Shown one piece after another: positions 46,937-57,235 of a stretch of DNA of 64,000 nucleotides; the stretch's first letter is position 1, and each line of letters begins with the position of its first letter. Source of the stretch: Collybia mongolica (taxonomy: Eukaryota; Basidiomycota; Agaricomycetes; Agaricales; Clitocybaceae); the NCBI GenBank assembly GCA_013420905.1, contig JAAXNY010000006.1, positions 3,968,001 to 4,032,000 on the forward strand. Reading direction: 5' to 3'. The position numbers and the translations under genes were made by a program. Below the pieces are notes generated by a model that did no database searches, was not told where the DNA came from, and worked only from the letters and a program-made list of their open reading frames with translations.

Positions 46937-49500
46937 CAGTCGACTCTGTCATAACCCATCTCTCTGACAACCCATAACCTGTAATAACCCATGGTTTTCA
47001 GCATCCACCCACTCTGTTACCAGGGAAAACCCATAAACCTGTAAAACCCCATAACCCATACCTATATCTGACTTCATAACCCATACTTCACCAATAGTGA
47101 GCAGATTTGAGGCAGGTTTTATAGCATGTAGCAAGCATATTGCAGTAGAATATTAAAGATTTAGATGGAATACTGGGAACCGAGCAACTCAGCTATTCTG
47201 TCCTGCTCCCTGTTGTCACCCGATGTCCAAAAGCCCACTCCACCTACTCCGAAAGGGCCTTGCAAAGCTCAAAGATTCTGTCACAGCAAGAAAGGATAAT
47301 CTTCTAGCACGCCTCAATAAGGAAGAGAAGATTTCTGATGAGGATGAGGAATGGTTGGATAATGCGGGGAACCTGGTTGATGAGGAAACTGTTGTTGACT
47401 TACTGGAAAGGGCATCTGACTATGAACGTGGTCTTACACGGCTTTTGTTGCAGCAGAAGTCTCTGGTTGAAAAACTGAAGGAGCTGAGTGGTGAAATCAG
47501 GAAAGTGAAGTTGCTGGGAAACAAGAGAAAAAGTACATGCCACCACATTTACTTGTAACGAAAGCTAAATTCTTGAATAAGGACCTGAAGAATGCAAACA
47601 AAAGCCTCAAGCAGAGAAGCAGAAATCCAAGCCTGTTTTCACCAAGAAGGAAAATGCAACACTTGCACAGTGAATCAAAATCTTAGATTGGCATCACAAA
47701 AGTGTTGACAAGAGCCAGACCAAGACTGCGGCACACTGGGACCCAATCTACCCAAACTTACAACTCAAACAGCCAACCATTTCAGCTTGGCTCAAGAACG
47801 AGCATAAATGGCGTGCTCAGTTTGCTGAGGTGGAGAGTAAAGGACAGGCAGGTCGGACGAAGCGGGTGAAGCAGACTGAGCACCCTGAAGTCAACGAAAT
47901 GCTTGAGTTGTGGGTTGCAAAAGCTATGGCTGATGGTGTTCATGTCAACGGAGAGATCCTACGCCAGAAATGGACACAGTTTGCTAATTTGGTTTGTGTC
48001 CCTGAAGACGAGTGGTTGAACCTGAGCGAGGGGTGGCTGACTGCGTTCAAGAAGCGCTGCGGGCTGAAGGAATTCAAAAAGCATGGTGAAGCCGGATCTG
48101 CCACTGCCGAAGACATCAAAAAAGAGCGTGCGCATGCAGGAGTTGATTGCAAAATACAGGTACCGATTGAAAGATATGTTCAACATGGATGAAACAAGCT
48201 TCTTCTATGCGTGAGTGGCAGCCTGGTTTTCTCGATTTGATGCTCAGTTCCCACAGGATGCCACCAGATCGTGGCCTGATGGACAAGCCCTCGTTGGGGA
48301 TGAAGGGAAACAAGAAATGACTCACATATGCATTTACTGCAAATGCCAATGGTAGCAAAAAACTCCCTCCATTTGTCATTGGGAAGGCAGCCAAACCTCG
48401 AGCATTCCAGAAGAAGTCTGGTGCTCAACTTGGGTTTTATTACCGTAACAATGCGAAGGCATGGATGACAACTAAAATTTACCAAGAGTGGCTTTGTGAT
48501 TGGGATGAAAAGCTGTGATGGCAGAATTGGCACATCCTCTTGCTCCAGGATAACTTCAGTGCACATATTGTTCCAGATGATCTGATGAATATATGTGTCG
48601 AGAACTTCAGATCTAATCTTACAGCCCATGTCCAGCCCAATGACACTGGGATTATTCATTGCTTTAAGGCACACTACCACAGCAGTTTTGTCAGCCGAGC
48701 CATCGATCGTTACAACAACAACATCACCCCTGCCCACATCTACGAAATTGATTAGTTGGAGGCTATGCGTCTTGCTGACACTGCGTGGGGTGAGGTGGAC
48801 ACGACAACAATCCGAAACTGTTGGCGGAAGACTGGTATCTTACCTGAGGTTCTCAATAATGGAGGCGAAACCTCCACTCCTACCATACCCATCTCCTCTC
48901 TGCTTGACACCCAATCAAGTGATGTACTCGCCCATGCTGAGGAGGATGTCTCAAGGTCTTTGGACCAGCTGGAGGCACGTGGGGTTCTGCAGCGAAGGAA
49001 CCAGCTTGACCTTGAAGAACTGTTAAACCCCATGCCCGAACAGGAGCTTGTCAGCCAGGTCTCAGAGGAAGAAATTTTCAAATCGGTTCAGGATATGCTT
49101 GAGGCAGAACAGATGATGGAAGTGAATGGGGGTGATGATGTTGATGAGGACACCGTAGAAGCGAAACTGACATGCAAAGAAGCTCTTACAGCGGCATTCA
49201 CCCTTCGGAAGTACGTCACTGACATAAACAACCCATTTGCCCACAAGTTGGAGGGCATTCTGGCAAGCTTTGGACACCAGACACGGCTGGAGGAAGTCTG
49301 CATGATGGAAACTACTTATATTACTGACTACTTCACTCATAACTAGCTTAGATCTCATTATTGGTTACTTTTACATAGTTATAATGTACTTACAGCCTGC
49401 TGGGGCAACCCTATAACGACCTCTTTTGGAACCCATACTCTGTAAAAACCCATGACTTTGGGTGTCCACCGAGGGGCATGGGTTATGGCAGAGTCGACTG
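46937..49500 (+). mobile_element. Pogo-like DNA transposon with TA target duplication
   Basis: A 2564-bp element with terminal inverted repeats starting CAGTCGACTCTG and continuing yCATAACCCAT on the left, and the complement at 49473-49500, with TA at 46935-46936 and 49501-49502. Six copies of AACCCAT lie within the first 160 bases and more near the 3' end, likely transposase-binding repeats. It encodes a pogo-type transposase with a CENP-B/helix-turn-helix region. Confidence 0.88.
47223..49346 (+). pseudogene. Pogo-type (DDE) transposase, inactivated
   Basis: Coding remnant of about 650-700 codons. Segments: N-terminal coiled coil (LLRKGLAKLKDS), FTKKENATLAQ then NLQLKQPTISAWLKNEHKW (DNA-binding), WLTAFKKRCGLKEF (CENP-B), FNMDETSFFYA (first Asp), LLLQDNFSAH (second Asp) and HVQPNDTGIIH (third Asp; 30 residues between the last two). 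An intron at 48211-48256 is GT-AG. It is damaged by stops at 47671, 48318, 48516 and 48753 and by a two-base loss near 48130. All four stops are one transition from a sense codon that suits the family. Confidence 0.85.
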
Positions 49501-49502
49501 TA

Positions 49503-50099
49503 CAGGCAATTGACCACTCTCAGGTATGTGATACCAGTAAGAAAACAAATGGATCATCATTTAAATTCTTTCTGAATGTGCTAGTGCACGTGGTTTATGC
49601 ATGATCTAACACACACCATCCTGAGGTCTTTGCACACATACAACATACAAAGCTCCTCATCTGATACTATGAGGATTGGGTCTGGGAACCATTTGTATGT
49701 TCCTTATGTCCATTCTTGCAAAGAACACATGATCGGGGTCGTCAGGAAAAGTGCTCCCATGCCTGGTTACTAGAAGAGGCATGTGGAGATGTATGCAAAC
49801 AAGGCCCTGACTTCCACCAGGGTGTTAGAATGAGCAGAAGAGAGCAAGTGAACAAAAGCTATTGCCTGTCTCTACTGTTGGAGCTAAATGTCCTCAAGTA
49901 GTCTGAAGATCTGTGTATTTATGTTGTTACAACCGAGGTATCAGCTCAGTTGGACAAGCAGCTATATACAAGATGATATGTAGATGACTAAGATCTGATG
50001 TGTAAATCTTAGTAAGGAATTGGTAATACATCAGTAAGCAAAGTATCTAAATATAACATCTGGTCAGATGACAGATATGATGTCAGCAGTATGACCAAA
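49503..50099. other. Unassigned interval between pogo and LINE B
   Basis: No gene recognised; possibly further decayed transposon sequence. Confidence 0.35.
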
Positions 50100-51345
50100 T
50101 CAGACATGATCAAATCTAACACAGGGTCCTACCTGCACTAGGCAATTCTGCACAAGGCTTACAGCCAGTGCATAAGAGAACCCTTTACTGTGCATGCATA
50201 CCGCCTATTGCAACATACAGATACAGGCTATGGAACGTGGAGGGTGCCCAAATCAAGGGCCACCTAGAACTCCTGAGGAAAATGCAGCGCAAAGCCACTC
50301 TTTGGATCACAGGCACCTTCTGGACCACCCCAAGAGGGGCATCCAAGACCCTCAGAGGGCTACCTCCCATCCACTTACACATACATAAGCTGGTTGAAAG
50401 AAGCCACTACTGCATAAGGACATTGTCAAAGGGACACACTGTCCAGAATCTGGTCAATGGGCAAGCACATTTGTCAGTCAGCCACATGTCACCTGCCAAG
50501 TGACAGAAAATTAAATCAGGGATTATGGACTCATATTCCCATCTAGAGGACTGTAGCAATGATGCATCCCCTACCTTCCCACTCACAAAACCGGGCCACC
50601 ACATTGTGGACTGGGCTGCCAAGAGGGTAATTATTGAACACTCTCCAAAGCCAACAGGCAAGAAACAGGAAAGGAAAGCTGCATACAAGGAGTTTGGTGT
50701 GGTACTAACCAACCAAATCAACAATGCTAAATGCACCCTGGGGCATATTGCTATCATATGCAATGGGTCTGTCTTACACCACCCAGACTGCCAGGCCACT
50801 GCTGCCTGGAGAGTTTGGGGAGGTGGGTTGCTTTACAGTGGTGCTGCCCCATGTGGAAATGCCACGTCAGATGATGCAGAAGCCTTTGCTATCTCCAGAG
50901 GGATAGACGAAGCTTTCAGTATCCCAAATTTAGACACATCCAAAATAGACGTCTTCTTGGACTCTGTGAATGTGATCAAACTGGCCTTAGACCCATCACA
51001 CCACACTGCCCACAAATTGGCTGTCAACATGATGTCAAAACTCGCTTTATGACTAACTATCAAACCAAATGCCACCATCATGCTACATCACATGCCAAAA
51101 GCGTGTGAAGTCAGGGAACACCTTTACACCCACAAGACTGCCACAAGTTTAGAGGTGGCCCATGGGGAAGTTAAGCACACTACCCTTGCAAAGGCAAGGT
51201 CAAACGCTGTCCTATGTATGACAGATGCTTGGAGTATTTTGGCCAGGCAGAAGGAGTACATAGGAGCAAACTTCCTGCATCTCCATGAACATGGAAAGCA
51301 ACTAACACCAAGCCATCTGAAAGGGCACTGTGAGCTCCATAGAGG
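50100..51345 (+). mobile_element. 5'-truncated, decayed LINE B
   Basis: A frame at 50168-50503 reads KMQRKATLWITGTFWTTPRG and GLPPIHLHIHKLVERSHYCI, homologous to LINE A but clearly diverged. RNase H-like fragments follow (IDVFLDSVNVIKLALD, then ILLQ/MTDAWSIL-like pieces) up to HLKGH near 51335. Multiple frame breaks occur. A separate insertion from LINE A, judging by divergence and position. Confidence 0.75.
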
Positions 51346-52136
51346 ATGAATTTACAACCCCCCTTTCCTTACTTAAGCAGTGGGAAGTCATCTTTATAAA
51401 GTATAAATTTCATCCCATGGTAACAACAGAAATATAATGAATTTCATTTACAAATATTGGGAAATTCAACCCTTAGGGTAGGTAAAAAGAGATGATTTTC
51501 CCCCTTGAAAGTATGTATTTTATTGGCTGAATTCAAACCATAAAATGTCCCAAGTCAGCACCTTTAGATTCATCCACTATTCATACCCTGGATGAATTTC
51601 ATACCTCTAAAGGCAATATTAACCATGTTATCCCAGGATAAATTCTTCACCAAAGCTGGATAAAATAAATGGCTTTTATTCATCCTTTTCCTCAGAATGA
51701 ATTTCATACTTCTAAAGGTGGGATTAGTTAAAATATCTCTGGATGAATTCTTCACCAAAACTGGATTAAATAAATGGCTTTTATTCATCCCTTGTCTTAG
51801 AATGAATTTCATACTTTTAAAGGTGGGATTAGCTACAGTATCTCTGGATGAATTCTTCACCATAACTGGATTATTTCTATGGCTCTCAATTCATCCCCTT
51901 GCTCATAATGAATTTCATACCCTTGAGTTTGGATGATTTTCAACAATTTTCAGGGGATTTTTCAGACTGGGGAGCAAGAAACATTCATCCACTGAATGCA
52001 ATAATTATATTGCCTAAAATATAGCCTTTTCTAAATGAAAGTCATCCACTAGAGTGCCAAAAAAATCCAATTATATATGAAAAAAATATGGTATCTGTAT
52101 GGTTTATCAATTAGAATATTTTGGAAAATTCTCCTA
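51345..52136. repeat. AT-rich array with TGAATTTCATcc-type palindromes
   Basis: A low-complexity region where the near-palindrome ATGAATTTCAT and relatives (TTCATCCC, GGATGAAT) recur every 30-110 bases. The same motif family returns at 60300-60670 and 62640-63180, on the other side of the retrotransposon. Confidence 0.7.
51592..51935. repeat. Tandem repeat of about 105 bp, three full units plus part of a fourth
   Basis: Units begin ATGAATTTCATAC at 51592, 51697, 51802 and 51908. Each full unit carries GGATGAATTCTTCACC or a close variant and a TGGCTTTTATTCATCC-type end. Neighbouring units differ by a few substitutions. Confidence 0.85.
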
Positions 52137-52137
52137 C

Positions 52138-52458
52138 TCAGAAGTTCTCCTCTTCTAGGTCTGATTCACCTGTCATGTCCTCATCCCCACCCTCATTGCC
52201 CTTGCCCTCATCCCCATCCTCTTGGTCCCCATTTCCTATGGCTGTGTCCATGTCATCACTCTCGCCGTGTTCACTTCCATCCTCATCTGCTTCCATTTCT
52301 CGATCATCATCATCTGTGTTATTGGTGAGTGTCAAGGGTGGTGGTAGATATCCGCAATGACGAGCATAGGCGCGCCTGTTTTTGAGGTTGTATTTTATAA
52401 ACTCCTCGACGGGCCAGCTATGGGCAAATCGGTTCAGGTACTCATGGCGCTTTCGAGC
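52138..52458 (-). CDS. Last exon of an unknown minus-strand gene, cut off by the Gypsy insertion
   Basis: After an acceptor (ttgtcag, intron 52459-52505, donor gtaagt) the exon reads ARKRHEYLNRFAHSWPVEEF, IKYNLKNRRAYARHCGYLPP, then a strongly acidic tail (NTDDDDREMEADEDGSEHGE onward) to a stop at 52138. An exon begins at 52506 and runs into the retrotransposon at 52527, so its upstream part is separated. The RFxHxWPxxE...LKN pattern recalls a C-terminal tail seen on many unnamed Agaricomycete proteins, some transposon-related (from memory). Probably non-functional now. Confidence 0.5.
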   Translation of the reverse strand, partial: ARKRHEYLNRFAHSWPVEEFIKYNLKNRRAYARHCGYLPPPLTLTNNTDDDDREMEADEDGSEHGESDDMDTAIGNGDQEDGDEGKGNEGGDEDMTGESDLEEENF

Positions 52459-52527
52459 CTGACAACTTTGTTAGTCAAAGGGAGGGGAAATAACAGGAGA
52501 CTTACTACAGCAATCACTGTGCACCTG

Positions 52528-52993
52528 TGTAAGGGGAACTCCATTTCCGCCTTACTTCGCCGATCTAGCCTTACTTCGCCGAATCTCACTCCGCCGACTT
52601 ACGATACAATTTCTCTGCTTACTTCGCGCTCACTCAATTACATTCACTACATCGCACGTTCATTACCTACGCCCACACGCACCCCCACTCTCTACTTCGC
52701 GCGCAGTTCGCCGCCAGACTTCGCACTTGTTCGGACTATCAAGGGCACGGTCACGTGACCTTCGCTAGCCCAACGCGTGTCGTCGTACCGCACCGGGAAC
52801 GTGTATTTAATGTAGTACTAGGTATATAGCACACCCCCCCTGATGGAGGCTCCTCAGAGAATTCTCTTAGGATCCCCTCCACCAGGTGAGTAGTACATAT
52901 GTCGTACAAGTGAATACATCTCTTAGGATCCCCTCCACCAGCGTCGGCCCGCTCTACTAAGTTCGCGCGCACTCCGCCGGAGTTGCCCTTACA
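52528..52993 (+). repeat. 5' LTR of the Gypsy element
   Basis: 466 bp; identical to the 3' LTR except one base (near 52799, G here, A there) and a 56-bp insert around 52886-52941. Confidence 0.92.
52823..52828 (+). promoter_or_regulatory. TATA box of the LTR promoter
   Basis: TATATA, about 28-33 bases before AGAGAATTCT at 52856, the likely RNA 5' end. Confidence 0.6.
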
Positions 52994-52995
52994 GT

Positions 52996-53005
52996 AGAAT
53001 TCTCT
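52996..53005 (+). other. Putative self-priming primer-binding site
   Basis: AGAATTCTCT, two bases after the 5' LTR, is the exact complement of AGAGAATTCT at 52856-52865, the predicted start of the transcript. This is the Tf1/sushi arrangement in which the RNA's own 5' end primes reverse transcription. I saw no match to a tRNA 3' end. Confidence 0.55.
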
Positions 53006-53153
53006 CACCAGCAGAGACCGCGACCTCACCGCAGCCATTGCCAAATTCCAATCGGCAGAAACTGTCAGCTCCGATACAGAATCCGTCAAGACCGCGCGAG
53101 AATCGCCCTCTCCACCCTCCTCCGAACTAGAAGTGGAACTCCTACTCCGGCCG

Positions 53154-54296
53154 ATGGACGCCGAAACGAGGATGGATAACATCGAACGAGACGTAGGAGA
53201 TCTCAATAGGAAGGCGGAGGAACAAGCCGAGCAGCTTAAGAAGCTCACCGACAGCATCAACGCGCTGATCGCGCTCCAAACCGCGGCTCCCCCACCCCCG
53301 GTCAATACCCCTGCACCCAGCGCCCCTGTAAATAATGTATCAACACCTCCCCCCGCGACCCATGTTAATTCGGGACGACCTTCGGCACTCCGGCCATCGC
53401 TTCCCGATGACTTCGACGGATCGCGCGAACGAGGGCGTGCGTTCATTAACGCATGCGAACTGTATATAAATCTTGTACCACACCAGTTCGCGGATGAAGT
53501 GACGCAGGTACGGTGGGCGTACACCTTCATGAAGAAAGGCCGAGCATATCTGTTCGCGGACCGGGCCATGCGATACCAGACCGCTACCGGGAACCCGAAG
53601 TACGCGACATGGGCCCTATTCCGCGCCAACTTCGCGGTCAACTTCTTCGTGCAGAGCGAAGTGCAGCGGGCGATTATGAGGTTGGAAACGAGCAGCTACC
53701 ACCAAGGATCGCGATCGGTGGACGACTACACGGACGAGTTCAGGGATCTCATCGACAAGTCGGGATACAAGGAGGGGTTGACGATTGTGGTGAAGTACCG
53801 GAAGGGACTGAGCGGGGAGATTCAGTCGCAGATCGCGACGATGGCAGTGGGACAACCAGCAGACGATCAGCCGGAACAGTGGTATGTAGCGGCGATGAAG
53901 TGCGATGAAAACCGCCTCACCAACAAGGCCTTCCTGAGCACTAAACCGGCGGCTCGCGCACCTCCCGCATGCACTACCTCGGCGTTTCGCGCACCGCCGC
54001 ACTTCTCAGCCCCGACGCTGCAACGGATGGCGCCACCACCACCTCCGCTGCCCCCTGCTCTCCCTCCACCGGTTCCGATGGATGTAGACGCGATGCGGAG
54101 GGCTCGAACGAACATCGAGACCTGCCACCGATGTAAGCAGCCGGGCCATTTCCGGAAGGACTGCCCCCTCCGCTACGACATGCGGTTCATGTCAATGGAG
54201 GAGCAGCATGAGTTCGCGCAGCACATCTTCGCGATGATAGACGCACAAGTCGAACCGCCGGCAGAAGAAGAGGGTTTTGTAGCGGACAGCGAGTGA
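53154..54296 (+). CDS. Gag (capsid/nucleocapsid) of the Gypsy element
   Basis: About 380 residues from the ATG at 53154. The frame is open upstream from 52998 but without another ATG. The N-terminus has a coiled coil (NIERDVGDLNRKAEEQAEQL). The Gag core includes FINACELYINL, and GRAYLFADRAMRY then WALFRANFAVNFF. A CCHC zinc knuckle (CHRCKQPGHFRKDC) lies near residue 325. Ends in TGA at 54294-54296. It would form the particle and bind the element's RNA. No break is seen. Confidence 0.88.
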   Translation: MDAETRMDNIERDVGDLNRKAEEQAEQLKKLTDSINALIALQTAAPPPPVNTPAPSAPVNNVSTPPPATHVNSGRPSALRPSLPDDFDGSRERGRAFINACELYINLVPHQFADEVTQVRWAYTFMKKGRAYLFADRAMRYQTATGNPKYATWALFRANFAVNFFVQSEVQRAIMRLETSSYHQGSRSVDDYTDEFRDLIDKSGYKEGLTIVVKYRKGLSGEIQSQIATMAVGQPADDQPEQWYVAAMKCDENRLTNKAFLSTKPAARAPPACTTSAFRAPPHFSAPTLQRMAPPPPPLPPALPPPVPMDVDAMRRARTNIETCHRCKQPGHFRKDCPLRYDMRFMSMEEQHEFAQHIFAMIDAQVEPPAEEEGFVADSE

Positions 54297-56874
54297 ACAG
54301 TACGCCCTCGCTGTCATCTGTAAACAGGTTCGCGTGTTTAGAAGTTGAGAATACAATTGAAATTTCCCAAACACCCGAAACTACTATAGAAGCCGTACAA
54401 GATACCATCCCCGTCCCTAAACCGCCGCGCCAGAGACTCCCCCGATGGGAACGAGCTCTACCCAAGCGATTCGTAGTCGCCGCCACCCCCAGCACTCACT
54501 CGCTGAAGCTCAAGATTGAACTTCAGACGACCGACACAGGCAAGACATTCGCGACGAACAGCTTGGTAGACTCGGGAGCAACGGGCCTTTTCATCGATTC
54601 TGAATTCGTGCGGAGGAACAGGTTGACCTCGCGCAAGCTAGTTCGCACTATTCCGGTGTTCAACGTCGATGGCACTCCGAACGAGAACGGGTCTATTTCG
54701 GAGATCGTAGACCTCATCCTCCGGTACAATGGTCACTCAGAATGCACCCACTTCGCGGTCACCAGCCTAGGGAAGCAGGATCTCATACTGGGCTACACTT
54801 GGTTGCAGGAGCACAACCTGGAGATCAACTGGCAGACCAACAAGGTGAAGATGAGTCGCTGTCCCGACAAATGTCGGACCTGCGCGAACAAGGTTAAATC
54901 GGAAAAGGCGGAGAAGCGTAAATTGGAGGCCCGCATCAACGCCTGTCGCGCAGGACCCATGCCCGAACCAGAAACAGAAATTGGAGAGGTTCCCAACTCT
55001 GAGCACGAAGGAGATATCGCCCTTGAAGATTGCATCGAAGAGGGCGACCGTATCTTCGTGGTCAACATCGGCAAACCAGGACAGTTTCAGAAGGCACCGG
55101 AAGAGATTCGGACAACCCAAACCATCTCGCAGCGACTAGCGGAAAAGATCCAAACGGAAGCCCGGAAGAACGCGTCCCAGCAGATCGCAGACTCCTTTGA
55201 TCGTAATGCGCAACCCAAGACGTTTTTCGATCTAGCACCGGCGCACGTCCACGAATTTGAGGATGTGTTCTCCAAGACGTCCTTCGACGCTCTCCCAGAT
55301 CGCCGACCGTGGGACCACGCGATCGAACTTGTCCGCGACGCAGAAGGGAAATCCTGCAAGGTCTACCCGCTCTCAGTCGCCGAACAAGCGGAGTTGGACA
55401 AGTTCCTCGAGGAGAACCTCGCCTCTGGTCGGATCCGCCCCTCCAAATCGCCAATGGCTTCGCCGTTCTTCTTTATCAAGAAGAAGGACGGTTCGCTACG
55501 CCCGGTACAGGACTACCGCGTTCTCAATTCGCTGACGATCAAGAACAAATACCCACTCCCACTCATCTCCGACCTCGTCAACAATCTTCGGGGAGCGAAA
55601 TACTTCTCCAAATTCGACGTTCGCTGGGGATACAACAACGTCCGAATTAAGGAAGGTGATGAGTGGAAGGCTGCATTTCGCACAAACCGCGGAATGTTTG
55701 AGCCCCTGGTAATGTTCTTTGGTCTCACTAACTCGCCAGCAACGTTCCAAACCATGATGAACGAGATATTCCACGATCTCATCATGGAAGGAGTGGTATG
55801 TGTCTACATCGATGATATTCTAATCTACACAAAGACACTCGCCGAACACCGCCGAATTACGAGGTTAGTTCTCCAGCGACTCCGCGAACATAAACTGTAC
55901 CTGCGACTGGACAAATGCGAATTCGAGAAGACCTGAATCGAGTATCTGGGGCTCATTATCTCGGAGGGGCAGGCGGAGATGGACCCGGTCAAGGTTGCCG
56001 GAGTAGCGGAATGGCCAACGCCCACGAACAAGAAGCAAGTGCAGTCCTTCTTGGGCTTCACGAACTTCTATCGGCGGTTCATTCGCAACTTCTCCCATAT
56101 TGCGCGGCCATTGTTTGATCTCACCGGTAAAGACGTGCCTTGGAAGTGGGGTGAGTCGGAGCAGGAGGCATTCGAAGGGTTGAAGGAAGCGGTGTCGTCT
56201 AAACCGGTACTGATGTTCGCAGACGACAACCAGCCGTTTAGGGTGGAGGCAGATAGTTCGGATTTCGCGACCGGCGCAGTACTTTCGCAACTCAGCCCGG
56301 AGGACGACAAGTGGCACCCGATCGCGTTTTCGTCAAAGAGCCTCAACGCGGTCGAGCGGAATTACGAGATACACGACGAGGAAATGCTCGCCATCATTCG
56401 CGCACTCGAAGAATGGCGACACTTCCTTGAAGGCGCGCGACACGACTTCGAGATCTGGACAGACCACAAAAATCTAGAGTACTTCCGGACGTCCCAGAAG
56501 CTAAATCGGAGACAGGCCAGGTGGTCACTGTACCTCTCCCGATTCAACTTCTCGCTGCACCACAAGCCCGGACGAAGTATGGGTAAGCCAGACGCGCTAT
56601 CTCGCTGAGCGGACCACAGCGATGGAAGCGAGGATAACCGCGATCTAGTCCTCCTCAAACCGGAGTTGTTCACAATCCGCGCGCTGGAAGGAATGGTCGT
56701 GGAAGGAGAGGAAAGGGACATTCTGCAGGATATTCGGAGAGGCAATCGCAAGGGACATCAGGAGGAAGCGGTGGTGAAGGCAGCGCAGGAGTTGAAGAAG
56801 TCCGCAGGAAAATCGGTTCGGAGCGCAGAGTGGAGGGAAGCGCAGGAGTTGCTGTATTTCCGCGATCGCATCTA

Positions 56875-57085
56875 CAGTGGCTCAAAAAACTGCCCCAATG
56901 TTTGTACATTTTTGAAAGATCAATATGGTATGAAGTGCTGACATAAGCAGGGGACCTGGGGTAATTATGTAAGATACTATGACATCGTGGCTTTCCAATG
57001 GACCCTGGATCATGTGATTTGGATCAATATCCATTAAGCTATAAGCCAAACAAAATGGTTACTTATTGGGGCAGTTTTTTGACCC
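56875..57085. repeat. Left terminal inverted repeat of Tc1-like element
   Basis: The outer end carries CTCAAAAAACTGCCCCAATG; the inner end near 57064-57085 carries the complement-oriented ATTGGGGCAGTTTTTTGACC. So each arm holds two oppositely oriented copies of the core. Confidence 0.85.
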
Positions 57086-57235
57086 TTATCTTATTTTCCA
57101 TTATTCTGGCATTTATGATCCAATGCAAGAACATTATGGACTGTGGGAAGAATAAACAATGTCATGTGACTTTATTTGTATCAATTTGACATGTTGGAAT
57201 TGGTTCAATCATCTTCTTGACCTCTTACCACCATC

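Noticed and set aside
46937..47100. Interstitial telomere repeat (AACCC-like)
   Set aside because: The motif is AACCCAT at irregular spacing and belongs to the pogo element's subterminal region.
51592..51935. CRISPR-like array
   Set aside because: Units are continuous tandem repeats of about 105 bases with no unique spacers, in a eukaryotic genome.
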